Assembly (NCBI GenBank): GCA_944368155.1
Contig: CALVWW010000001.1
Location: forward strand, 124,001-188,000
Source of the DNA: an uncultured Clostridia bacterium
GTDB lineage: Bacteria > Bacillota > Clostridia > Christensenellales > Borkfalkiaceae
Direction of reading: 5' to 3'
Length of the DNA stretch: 64,000 bases
Made by a program: the position numbers and the translations under genes. A model generated the notes under the pieces. The model ran no database searches, was not told where the DNA came from, and saw only the letters and a list, made by a program, of their open reading frames with translations. Below are positions 1 through 6,773 of this stretch, in pieces. Numbering within the stretch: the first letter of the stretch is position 1; every line of letters starts with the position of its first letter.

Positions 1-594
1 GCCACCCGCAAGAATGGCGGGCACTGCAACCGCAGCAGATATGAGCTTGCCCGTCTTATTTTTCACTATATAGTCGAGCATGTCGCCGTCTTTGATATTT
101 TTTTCTGAGCAATACAAATCTGCCGACTGGCCTGCAATCATGCCTTTTACGCCTGCACAATCGCACATAAATTTTGCAGCGTCGGCATAGAGCTTACCGT
201 CTGCACAACGCTCAAAAAGAGTATAATATGCAGTATTCAGCAATCCGTCGCCGGCGAGCACTGCATTCCCGGCCCCATATACTTTGTGATTCGAAGGCCT
301 GCCGCGGCGGAAGTCGTCGTTATCCATTTCAGGAAGGTCGTCATGAATGAGCGAATATGTGTGTATGAGCTCCAAAGCAAGTGCATAATCCTCTATTCCG
401 CAGTTTTTTGCACCGACAAGCTCGGCAGAAGCAAGCATGAGCACAGGGCGAACTCGCTTACCGCCGCTTTTTAAGCTGTATTTCAGACTTTCGTCGAGTA
501 TTGCCGGCTTGCACTCGAGCTCATCATAAAATTTTTTCAGTCGCGCTTCAAACGAGGCGAGATATTCCCCGTATTTTTCTTTGAATGAATACAA
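1..594 (-). CDS. ispA: Polyprenyl (farnesyl/geranyl) diphosphate synthase, C-terminus outside window
   Basis: Condenses isopentenyl diphosphate with allylic diphosphates to give the C15 precursor of undecaprenyl carriers and quinones. The 198 visible residues carry the KSGGKRVRP substrate-binding stretch near residue 47 and the first aspartate-rich motif DDLPEMDNDD followed by RRGRPS, which binds magnesium and the allylic substrate. The second aspartate motif lies beyond position 1; the family is usually about 290 residues, so roughly a third is missing. The start is a TTG at 594-592: the folD stop (603-601) lies in the same frame only two codons upstream, and AAGGAG is about 10 nt before the TTG. 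It is the last visible gene of an asp23-nusB-folD-ispA cluster. Function is clear; exact product chain length is inferred. Confidence 0.93.
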   Translation of the reverse strand, partial: MYSFKEKYGEYLASFEARLKKFYDELECKPAILDESLKYSLKSGGKRVRPVLMLASAELVGAKNCGIEDYALALELIHTYSLIHDDLPEMDNDDFRRGRPSNHKVYGAGNAVLAGDGLLNTAYYTLFERCADGKLYADAAKFMCDCAGVKGMIAGQSADLYCSEKNIKDGDMLDYIVKNKTGKLISAAVAVPAILAGG

Positions 595-600
595 AGCAGG

Positions 601-1446
601 TCAGCTCCTTGTTGCGGAAAGATATGTGTTGTACATCAGCATTGTTATGGTCATAGGGCCAACGCCGCCCGGAACGGGGGTTATGTAGGAGCACTTAGCT
701 TTTACATTTTCAAAGTCGACGTCACCGCACAACTTTCCGTTTTCATCGCGGTCCATACCCACGTCGATAACTACCGCTCCCTCTTTTACCATGTCTTCCG
801 TTACAAATTTAGCTTTGCCAAGGGCAGCGACGATTATGTCGGCTCCGGCGCATATTTCCTTTAGATTTTTAGTTTTGCTGTGGCAGAGCGTGACTGTTGC
901 ATTTGCGTTTGTAAGCAACATTGCCATCGGCTTCCCGACTATATTAGAACGGCCGATAACAACTGCACTCTTGCCGGAGATGCCGATATTTTCGCTTTCA
1001 AGCATCTTCATGACTCCGTTTGGCGTACAAGCTACGAGGCAAGGCTCATTCATGGCAAGTTTACCAATGTTTTCGGCAGAAAAACCGTCGACATCCTTTG
1101 AAAACGGGATGAGTTCGAGTATTCTCTTCGCATCGAGCTGCGAAGGCAGAGGAAGCTGAACAAGTATTCCGTTTATCTTATTATCAACAGAAAGACTCCT
1201 GATGAGTTCTTCCACCCTCGACTGGGCTGTATCCTTGTCGAGGTAGTATGCAAAAGATTTTATTCCAACTTCTTCGCATGCCCTGATTTTGTTTCTCACA
1301 TATACCTGCGAAGCGGGGTCTTCACCCACAAGCACAACGGCAAGTCCTATCTCTTTGCCGCTTTCACTCTTATATTCTTCAATTTTTTTCTTTATATCCA
1401 TGCGCATTTCGTGCGCAAGTTTTTTGCCATCGATAATTTTAAACAT
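601..1446 (-). CDS. folD: Bifunctional methylenetetrahydrofolate dehydrogenase/cyclohydrolase
   Basis: FolD interconverts 5,10-methylene-, methenyl- and 10-formyl-tetrahydrofolate using NADP, supplying one-carbon units to the cytosol. The 281-residue protein has the family signatures: a catalytic lysine in YVRNKIRACEEVGI, the QLPLPSQLD loop, the dinucleotide-binding VIGRSNIVGKPMA segment and the C-terminal PVPGGVGPMT motif. The open frame extends upstream to 1557, but that extension overlaps nusB and looks non-native. The ATG at 1446 is preceded by AAGGAGGGGG and begins MFKIIDGKKLA as in other FolD proteins. It sits between nusB (31 nt upstream) and ispA (6 nt downstream). In Bacillus xseA and xseB lie between folD and ispA; they are absent here. 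Confidence 0.96.
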   Translation of the reverse strand: MFKIIDGKKLAHEMRMDIKKKIEEYKSESGKEIGLAVVLVGEDPASQVYVRNKIRACEEVGIKSFAYYLDKDTAQSRVEELIRSLSVDNKINGILVQLPLPSQLDAKRILELIPFSKDVDGFSAENIGKLAMNEPCLVACTPNGVMKMLESENIGISGKSAVVIGRSNIVGKPMAMLLTNANATVTLCHSKTKNLKEICAGADIIVAALGKAKFVTEDMVKEGAVVIDVGMDRDENGKLCGDVDFENVKAKCSYITPVPGGVGPMTITMLMYNTYLSATRS

Positions 1447-1477
1447 CGGCGGCCCCCTCCTTACAAATAAAAATTTC

Positions 1478-1876
1478 TTACTGTTTGTCCGCGATGACCG
1501 ACGAAAGTATGCCGCTGATAAATGACGCGGACTTTCCGGAAGAGTAGCGCGAGGCAATGTTTGCCGCCTCGCTCACCGAGACTTTGTCGGGAATATCGTC
1601 ACAATACATGATTTCGGCAACGGCTATAAACAGTACACTCCTGTCAGCGGGAAACAGGCGTACTTCAGGGAAAGCGACCGATTTACTGTCTATTACCGAA
1701 GAAATCTCATCCTGGTGCTCTTCAATAAGCGTAAGCAGCCTGTCGCAGTACTTTACGTCGTCCTCGTTAAGTTCGCCGGCTTTGTATAAACCGAGCCTGA
1801 AGCTTTTATCCACAGGCTGAACAAATTGTGAAGAAAATAATATTTTAAATAAAGTTTCTCTTGCCTTAGCTCTCAT
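1478..1876 (-). CDS. nusB: Transcription antitermination factor NusB
   Basis: NusB binds boxA RNA together with S10 (NusE) and promotes antitermination of rRNA transcription. The 132-residue product has normal length and the all-helical pattern of the family: an N-terminal RAKARETLFKILFSSQF helix with the conserved basic residues, and a C-terminal block resembling VSVSEAANIASRYSSGKSA followed by FISGILS, the usual NusB ending. It lies between the Asp23 gene and folD, as in Bacillus. A terminator-like hairpin at 1898-1932 separates it from the Asp23 gene, so nusB expression may depend on partial read-through or on a weak promoter I could not identify. Confidence 0.93.
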   Translation of the reverse strand: MRAKARETLFKILFSSQFVQPVDKSFRLGLYKAGELNEDDVKYCDRLLTLIEEHQDEISSVIDSKSVAFPEVRLFPADRSVLFIAVAEIMYCDDIPDKVSVSEAANIASRYSSGKSASFISGILSSVIADKQ

Positions 1877-1897
1877 ATGCGTCCCGTAAAAGCAAAA

Positions 1898-1932
1898 ACA
1901 TTCCCTTTGCCGTTAAAATACAAAGGGAACAT
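1898..1932 (-). terminator. Terminator-like hairpin after the Asp23 gene
   Basis: Arms ACATTCCCTTTG (1898-1909) and CAAAGGGAACAT (1921-1932) pair almost perfectly. On the minus strand the hairpin is followed by TTTTTGCTTTT. It lies just past the Asp23 stop and 22 nt before the nusB start, so it probably sets the ratio between the two genes. Confidence 0.7.
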
Positions 1933-1938
1933 TTATGC

Positions 1939-2271
1939 TTATGCTAAATTATCAGGAAAATCGACGTCCTGAATATGCACGTTGATTTTATCCACTTTGA
2001 ACTTCGTCATGGACTCTACATTATGTTTAATCGACTGCTGAATTCTGAAAGCCAGCGAAGCCACATTATAACCGTAATCGACCTTCACGCTGACGTCGGC
2101 AATAATACCGTTCTTTTCAAACTCGAGCTTAACCCCCTTATTCTTTGTATTCAGCAGGGTTACGCCATCGACCTCGCTTATAGCAAGAGCCACTATTCCG
2201 TTAACTATTCCCGAATCATAGGTGATTTTACCCTTCTGATTCTGTGTGGGGTCATGCCTTAAATGTGCCAT
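1939..2271 (-). CDS. Asp23/Gls24 family protein (YqhY-like)
   Basis: Small cytosolic Asp23/Gls24-family protein of 110 residues. The domain covers residues 15-100 and shows the typical IVNGIVALAISEVDGV start, the VKVDYGYNVASLAFRIQQSI helix and the closing KVDKINVHIQDVDF strand. In Bacillus the equivalent gene (yqhY) lies beside acetyl-CoA carboxylase and nusB and has been linked to control of malonyl-CoA production. Here accB/accC are not adjacent; the spoIIIA operon lies directly upstream. The start has AAGGAG 6 nt upstream, and a consensus promoter lies at 2290-2318. The precise molecular role is not known from sequence. Confidence 0.9.
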   Translation of the reverse strand: MAHLRHDPTQNQKGKITYDSGIVNGIVALAISEVDGVTLLNTKNKGVKLEFEKNGIIADVSVKVDYGYNVASLAFRIQQSIKHNVESMTKFKVDKINVHIQDVDFPDNLA

Positions 2272-2289
2272 ATTTAACTCCTTGGTTTA

Positions 2290-2318
2290 ATTATAGCACA
2301 TGTCGGCGGGTTTTGCAA
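2290..2318 (-). promoter_or_regulatory. Sigma-A promoter for asp23-nusB-folD-ispA
   Basis: On the minus strand TTGCAA (2318-2313), a 17-nt spacer and TATAAT (2295-2290) stand just upstream of the Asp23 start. The -35 lies right behind the spoIIIAH stop codon, separating housekeeping expression from the sporulation operon. Confidence 0.8.
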
Positions 2319-2328
2319 CAGGCTTTAC

Positions 2329-2814
2329 TCAAATTTCCGAATAAACGGGCATAATTATTATATTTCCGGCCGCAACTCCCGCTTCATTTCTCAGCATATC
2401 ATAGATAGAGAGCGCCGTATCCATGTCAAGCTCGTCGGAATTGATAAACACGTTGACATTTTCCGAGTCTACGCCTATCGAAACAACCGCGTCGGAGAAG
2501 CCGAGTGATTTTATCATTGTTTCGAGCTGAAGTTCCTGTTCCATTACGCTGACAATTTCCATCTTCATGTCGACGGCTTCGGCATACTCCTCGCTTGTTT
2601 CGTCGTACAGCGCGATTATGCTGTCGAGCTGCAGAAGTTCCTCGCTCCTTGTTGTGGTTCTTTCAGAGCGATAGGTTGCAAAGTAGTTAGCCGTCGTGAC
2701 TGCGCTGGTGCCTGAAGCCGAATTGTTCTGCGCAAGCAGTACGTTGAGTACGGCTGTGAGCGCGAGAAGAAATACAAGCGACGACATTACGATAATCTGC
2801 TTTTTCTTTGACAT
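2329..2814 (-). CDS. spoIIIAH: Stage III sporulation protein AH
   Basis: SpoIIIAH sits in the mother-cell-derived membrane around the forespore and binds forespore SpoIIQ across the intermembrane space, forming part of the feeding-tube channel. The 161-residue protein has a basic N-terminus (MSKKKQ), one membrane helix at about residues 8-25, and a periplasmic region ending in a ring-building fold (SDAVVSIGVDSENVNVFINS). The open frame extends ten codons upstream, but ATG 2814 has TAAGGAG at the right distance. It is the last gene of the spoIIIAA-AH operon, 10 nt after spoIIIAG. Confidence 0.88.
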   Translation of the reverse strand: MSKKKQIIVMSSLVFLLALTAVLNVLLAQNNSASGTSAVTTANYFATYRSERTTTRSEELLQLDSIIALYDETSEEYAEAVDMKMEIVSVMEQELQLETMIKSLGFSDAVVSIGVDSENVNVFINSDELDMDTALSIYDMLRNEAGVAAGNIIIMPVYSEI

Positions 2815-2824
2815 AAATTTCTCC

Positions 2825-3175
2825 TTACATTGAATATATCGCAATAATATTTTTATTTATACTAAGCGCCGTGGAAACGGCGTTCAATATATCATTTCTT
2901 ATCATTATACGGTCGGCGCCTTCGCACACTATAACCACACCGGAAATTCCGCTCTCGTCTTCCGTTATCATAACTTCGGCATCGCCTATTCCGTCCATGC
3001 TTTCAAGCAGGGCAGTCAGGCGCAATTCAGTATCTGATTTCGAATTATCACCGTAGTCCGTCGTTTGATTGTCTACGCCGAAAAACAGGAAAACTACGAG
3101 TATCAGAAGCAATATCAGCGCAACGACGACAATTATCTTCTTTTTTTCTTTAAACCACTCCGTCAGTGCTTTCAT
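2825..3175 (-). CDS. spoIIIAG: Stage III sporulation protein AG
   Basis: SpoIIIAG forms a large ring of the mother-cell/forespore channel, related to type III secretion ring proteins. This copy has 116 residues, short for the family (Bacillus about 230), because the linker between membrane helix and ring domain is reduced. A basic N-terminus (FKEKKKI) precedes one membrane helix at 14-33; the ring-building domain covers 48-116 (LESMDGIGDAEVMITEDES and VVIVCEGADR). It overlaps the end of spoIIIAF by 26 nt, which suggests translational coupling. Identification rests on operon position and the ring domain. Confidence 0.87.
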   Translation of the reverse strand: MKALTEWFKEKKKIIVVVALILLLILVVFLFFGVDNQTTDYGDNSKSDTELRLTALLESMDGIGDAEVMITEDESGISGVVIVCEGADRIMIRNDILNAVSTALSINKNIIAIYSM

Positions 3176-3590
3176 ATACAGTTATATTTATATAGTCGGA
3201 TTCCTGCAAATATTCGTAAATTTTATCAGCTAAATCGCCATACGACCCGATAAGACAAACTTCCACACTATCCGCGTAGAATCCCTCGTCGCCGTAACGT
3301 ATTTCAACCGAACACTCTGACTGTGCGCCGAACTCCTCAGATATACATTTTTCTATTGCTTTACTCTGATTTTCGGAATACAGACTGCATATATACTCAT
3401 AGTCCACCATGTCGTCGAATTGCTCATCGGAAATTGTAAACAGCCCGGCGAGCGGTGATATAAGTATGGCTATGCATACCATTCTTAAAACGAATGTAAT
3501 TGTCTTATTAAGTTTTCCCTGCGGAATTATGAATGAAACTATAACCGACAGAAATACCGCGCCGCAGGCCGTTACAAGATAGGTCGTCAT
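3150..3590 (-). CDS. spoIIIAF: Stage III sporulation protein AF
   Basis: Component of the SpoIIIA complex at the engulfing septum. The 146-residue protein begins with two membrane helices (about 4-22 and 31-52) and continues with a soluble domain containing a ring-building-like strand pattern (CSVEIRYGDEGFYADSVEVC). It shares an ATGA overlap with spoIIIAE upstream and overlaps spoIIIAG downstream by 26 nt. Sequence conservation in this subunit is weak across Firmicutes; the assignment follows from topology and fixed order between AE and AG. Confidence 0.85.
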   Translation of the reverse strand: MTTYLVTACGAVFLSVIVSFIIPQGKLNKTITFVLRMVCIAILISPLAGLFTISDEQFDDMVDYEYICSLYSENQSKAIEKCISEEFGAQSECSVEIRYGDEGFYADSVEVCLIGSYGDLADKIYEYLQESDYINITVYESTDGVV

Positions 3591-4795
3591 ATAAATGAAT
3601 TTGCCGAATTAATAACGAGCATGACCATCAGCGAATACATAAACGCAACGGTAAGCAGCCCGGCTATGAAATATTCCGTATCTGATGAAAGGTCGGAAAA
3701 TAATGAAAACAACTCGTTTTCTCCCGCTGCCTGAACTATTGCTCCCACAATTTTGAGCAACACTGAAAAGGCGATAAGCAGAATCAGAGGAGATGCGACC
3801 TGCATTATAAGCAGTACTATGCCGCATATGCCCACTGAATTTTTAATAAGCAGCCCGGCAGCCGTGAGCAGGTCGAAACCGCCGGAAAGAAAGCCGCCGA
3901 CAATAGGCACGGAGTTGCCTATAATATATTTTGTAGCCTTGAACAAAACTCCGTCGAAAAGAGAAGTCGCCGAACTCTGAATGGTGAGAAATACGCTGAA
4001 AACAGTAGCCGTAATACCTAGAGTCCATTTCATTATGCTTTTCAATAGCTTAGAAATGCCGGTAAAGGATATCTGAGGATTTATTTTCGACATAAAATTT
4101 AAAACCGCGGCGGCTATGGCAGCGGGGAAAATGAAACCGCTTATAATTTCAACCGCTCCGTTTGAAAGGAATACGGCCGAAGGCTGATAAATGGCTGCGG
4201 AGCCTGTACCTCCCGTAAGCACCGTGAGCGTTATAAGAAGGGGCGTAATAATTTCCATCTGTTGTTTGAGTGCAGTTACGCAGCCTATACATTCCGATAC
4301 CACTTCAACCAGCGCCGTCGAAACAATTACAACTATCAGTGAATAGCACGCAAGCTTGACTACGCGTGACGTTGATTTGCCGAGTACGCTCCCCTCCGCA
4401 CCGGAAAATATGGCGCAAAGAAGAGCAATGGCGACTACTTCGGCAAAAGCCGGAAGAAGAGAGACAACGTCGGAAAATACAACGGAGAGTATTTCGCTTA
4501 TATAACTGCCGTAATCTGTGCCGATGTTGCCGTTTATCAGATAGCGTATTATCTCTTCGGCATTGTCGCCGAAGTTAAAAAGATAACTGTCTGAATTTTC
4601 GTCGAGGTACTTTTGAAGTTCGGAAAGGTCGAGTCCCTCAAGCACATCTTCAATGTTCTGCGTGAGTTCCTGCTCTCCGTCATTGCTTTCCTCGGCGCCT
4701 GCGGCAAAAGACGGTATTGCAAAAATAAACAGTAAAAAGCAGGCAACTACGGCAATAAGTACCCACCTTCGCCTTTTGTTTCGCAAAATATTCAT
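3587..4795 (-). CDS. spoIIIAE: Stage III sporulation protein AE
   Basis: Largest membrane subunit of the SpoIIIA channel, resembling export-apparatus proteins. The 402-residue product has a cleavable signal peptide (basic MNILRNKRRRWV, hydrophobic core, then PSFAAGA as likely cleavage site), a short extracytoplasmic stretch, and about seven membrane helices from residue 110 onward. The open frame runs 28 codons further upstream, but that part overlaps spoIIIAD. ATG 4795 forms an ATGA junction with the spoIIIAD stop and is preferred, although its Shine-Dalgarno is weak, as expected for a coupled start. Confidence 0.92.
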   Translation of the reverse strand: MNILRNKRRRWVLIAVVACFLLFIFAIPSFAAGAEESNDGEQELTQNIEDVLEGLDLSELQKYLDENSDSYLFNFGDNAEEIIRYLINGNIGTDYGSYISEILSVVFSDVVSLLPAFAEVVAIALLCAIFSGAEGSVLGKSTSRVVKLACYSLIVVIVSTALVEVVSECIGCVTALKQQMEIITPLLITLTVLTGGTGSAAIYQPSAVFLSNGAVEIISGFIFPAAIAAAVLNFMSKINPQISFTGISKLLKSIMKWTLGITATVFSVFLTIQSSATSLFDGVLFKATKYIIGNSVPIVGGFLSGGFDLLTAAGLLIKNSVGICGIVLLIMQVASPLILLIAFSVLLKIVGAIVQAAGENELFSLFSDLSSDTEYFIAGLLTVAFMYSLMVMLVINSANSFI

Positions 4796-5184
4796 ACAAG
4801 ACCTATGAGCGACGTGATTACGTCGTATAAACTCCGTAAAATAGGCACTGACACCAAAAATATAATAATTCTGCCGCACATAATAAGCTTGTCCGCTACG
4901 CTTTCAAAGCCGAGGTCTTTGACTGACGCCGCCGTCAGTTCTACAATATAACCTATTCCTATTATTTTAAATATAACGCGTATAACCGCGCTGCTTATTC
5001 CGGTCTGTTCAGAAAATTGCCGTAGCAATTCGAAGCTCTGCGACACATAGTCGAAAGCGTATAATATCATTAAAACGCCGCCCGCGGCCAGGCACAGAGG
5101 CGTAAGTTCCGATTTATGTGCTTTGAGTATCAGAGCACATACCGCCGTCACGGCGGCAATTGCGCACAGTCTTAAAATTACCAT
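4792..5184 (-). CDS. spoIIIAD: Stage III sporulation protein AD
   Basis: Polytopic membrane subunit of the SpoIIIA complex, 130 residues with about four hydrophobic segments. The QTGISSAVIRVIFKIIGIGY stretch and the following AASVKDLGFESVADKLIMCGR are typical of the family. The start codon shares one base with the spoIIIAC stop (TGATG) and the stop overlaps the spoIIIAE start, so translation of AC, AD and AE is coupled. Confidence 0.92.
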   Translation of the reverse strand: MVILRLCAIAAVTAVCALILKAHKSELTPLCLAAGGVLMILYAFDYVSQSFELLRQFSEQTGISSAVIRVIFKIIGIGYIVELTAASVKDLGFESVADKLIMCGRIIIFLVSVPILRSLYDVITSLIGLV

Positions 5185-5381
5185 CAGAATAGCTCGAAGA
5201 GTTCCCTTACCTGTTCGAACAGGTCTGTTATCATGGAAATAACAGTGGCAAGCACAATGATAAGCCCGACAAGACTTACGATTGTTGCTATATCATCCCT
5301 GTCAGATTTTTTTAGAATCTGGCAGATTATTGTAACAATTATACCTACGGCGGCAATACGGAAGATTATGCTTATATCCAT
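5184..5381 (-). CDS. spoIIIAC: Stage III sporulation protein AC
   Basis: Very small membrane protein (65 residues) with two helices (about 5-23 and 34-52) separated by a short polar loop (ILKKSDRDDIATI). Such a two-helix arrangement is standard for SpoIIIAC, thought to be a membrane component of the mother-cell export apparatus. It starts immediately after the spoIIIAB stop and shares one base with spoIIIAD. Confidence 0.92.
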   Translation of the reverse strand: MDISIIFRIAAVGIIVTIICQILKKSDRDDIATIVSLVGLIIVLATVISMITDLFEQVRELFELF

Positions 5382-5807
5382 TTATGCAAGCAGAACGGCT
5401 ATCAGAACGCCGAGCATCAGAAATATTTTTACATACAGAGAACTGTACTTTTTGTATTCTTCAAGGCTTTCATCTTTATTTCTTTTTATGTAAGCCTTGC
5501 GTTCGTTCAGGTAATCGATTTGAGATGAAGCGTCAGTTGCGCCAAGGTTGGCTACGTAGCTTTTTAAAAACTCCCCGTCGGCACCCTTGAGAACGCTTTT
5601 ACCATCTACTATGTCACGCATATATCTGAAACGTTCAGACAACTTACGCATATCTTCCCGCCCGAACTTTAAATTTAAAAGCAGCAATTCGTTATACTCA
5701 TACAATTCGGAATATACCGCCGCTCTCTTCTTCTTTTCAGCCGAGAGCAGTACGCCCGCCAATGTCGTAAGCATAATTATCGTTAACAGAATTAAAACTT
5801 TTATCAT
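5382..5807 (-). CDS. spoIIIAB: Stage III sporulation protein AB
   Basis: SpoIIIAB of 141 residues: an N-terminal membrane helix (residues 2-21), a mainly helical cytoplasmic or coiled domain (SAEKKKRAAVYSELYEYNEL onward) and a C-terminal membrane helix (about 124-141). The family resembles the type II secretion protein GspF. The chosen start gives a full first helix but overlaps the 3' end of spoIIIAA by 71 nt and has no clear Shine-Dalgarno. An alternative ATG at 5774 would shorten the first helix, so the longer form is more likely. Confidence 0.87.
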   Translation of the reverse strand: MIKVLILLTIIMLTTLAGVLLSAEKKKRAAVYSELYEYNELLLLNLKFGREDMRKLSERFRYMRDIVDGKSVLKGADGEFLKSYVANLGATDASSQIDYLNERKAYIKRNKDESLEEYKKYSSLYVKIFLMLGVLIAVLLA

Positions 5808-6630
5808 ATATTTCAGGCATTTCGTTTATACCGGTAAGTTTAACATAAGCTTCGAACGGCAGCGTCTTTAAGTACTCTGTCACGCATATATGTGAAGATG
5901 CTATGACGTCTATGCCGCAGTCGCGCGCAAACTTTACTGCCGCGATATCGTCTTCGCCGTAAAGCTCGTCCGTTACTATAAGGTCAGGCTTCATAGCTCT
6001 TATTGCACTGCTAATCGAAGGAAGCTTGTCGCAACTTTTAACAATGTCTACGGTATCACCGAGATAATATCCGGCGCCTGCCCCTCCTATTTCGTTTCGC
6101 ACATCCAAAACAAGGATATTTTTCATATATTCGCGCGAAATACTTGCAATCAGGTCGCGCAGCATAGTAGTTTTTCCTAGTCCCGGCTTTGAAAAAATCA
6201 GGACGCTTTGTACTCCGCCTTTCAGCAACTTTTCGAATATATAATCTGAACAGCCCTGTACGACGTGAGGAATACGTATATTTACAGAAGTGGCACGGGC
6301 TATCGTTTTTATTACTTTGTTCTCTGTAACATATTCTCCGGCAACGCCTATTCTTACGCCTTCCTCTACGGTTATAAATCCCTGCTTTAGTTCTTCGGCA
6401 TAACTGTAAACGCATCCGTCCATTGCTCTGTTCAGAATGGCCGCAACGTCTCCGCACATTAAGGCACCGTTTCTGTGTTCGGATATTCCGCCGCATGAAA
6501 GATAACTGTATTGTCCGTGGTATTCAACTATTACGGGTTGTCCTCTTCTAAGGCGGATTTCTGTGAGAAAATTTAAATTAAGGTTATTTACGGCAGCAAG
6601 TATGTCCTGCGGCAGGAATGCAAGTTTCAT
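5737..6630 (-). CDS. spoIIIAA: Stage III sporulation protein AA, ATPase
   Basis: SpoIIIAA is the cytoplasmic ATPase of the mother-cell/forespore channel, related to secretion ATPases and needed for SpoIIIA function. The 297-residue protein has the conserved N-terminal region with TEIRLRRGQPV, a Walker A loop in FSKPGLGKTTMLRDL (about residue 150), and a Walker B segment in MKPDLIVTDELYGEDD. It is first in the eight-gene operon. Bacillus spoIIIA is under sigma-E; I found no convincing sigma-E elements in 6631-6720, nor a clear Shine-Dalgarno. A weak minus-strand hairpin with nine Ts (about 6653-6680) lies just upstream of the gene. Confidence 0.94.
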   Translation of the reverse strand: MKLAFLPQDILAAVNNLNLNFLTEIRLRRGQPVIVEYHGQYSYLSCGGISEHRNGALMCGDVAAILNRAMDGCVYSYAEELKQGFITVEEGVRIGVAGEYVTENKVIKTIARATSVNIRIPHVVQGCSDYIFEKLLKGGVQSVLIFSKPGLGKTTMLRDLIASISREYMKNILVLDVRNEIGGAGAGYYLGDTVDIVKSCDKLPSISSAIRAMKPDLIVTDELYGEDDIAAVKFARDCGIDVIASSHICVTEYLKTLPFEAYVKLTGINEMPEIYDKSFNSVNDNYAYDIGGRTALG

Positions 6631-6720
6631 ACTTATAATTTATTCGTCCTGGCAAAAAAAAAGAACAGTAAAAACCGTTCATATAAATATTGGCTCAGCC
6701 TACATATTAAATAAAATGAA

Positions 6721-6756
6721 TCAGAGCCGTTTGCAAATTTTTGCACACGGCTCTGA
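6721..6756 (-). terminator. Terminator after htpG
   Basis: TCAGAGCCGT (6721-6730) pairs with ACGGCTCTGA (6747-6756), and the inner TGCAAA/TTTGCA extends the stem to about 16 pairs with one mismatch. On the minus strand it is followed by a T-rich stretch (ATTCATTTTATTT). Confidence 0.75.
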
Positions 6757-6773
6757 ATGTTTATTTAGGTAAC

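Noticed and set aside
6631-6720. Sigma-E promoter for spoIIIA
   Set aside because: Expected from Bacillus, but no convincing -35/-10 pair could be read in this stretch.
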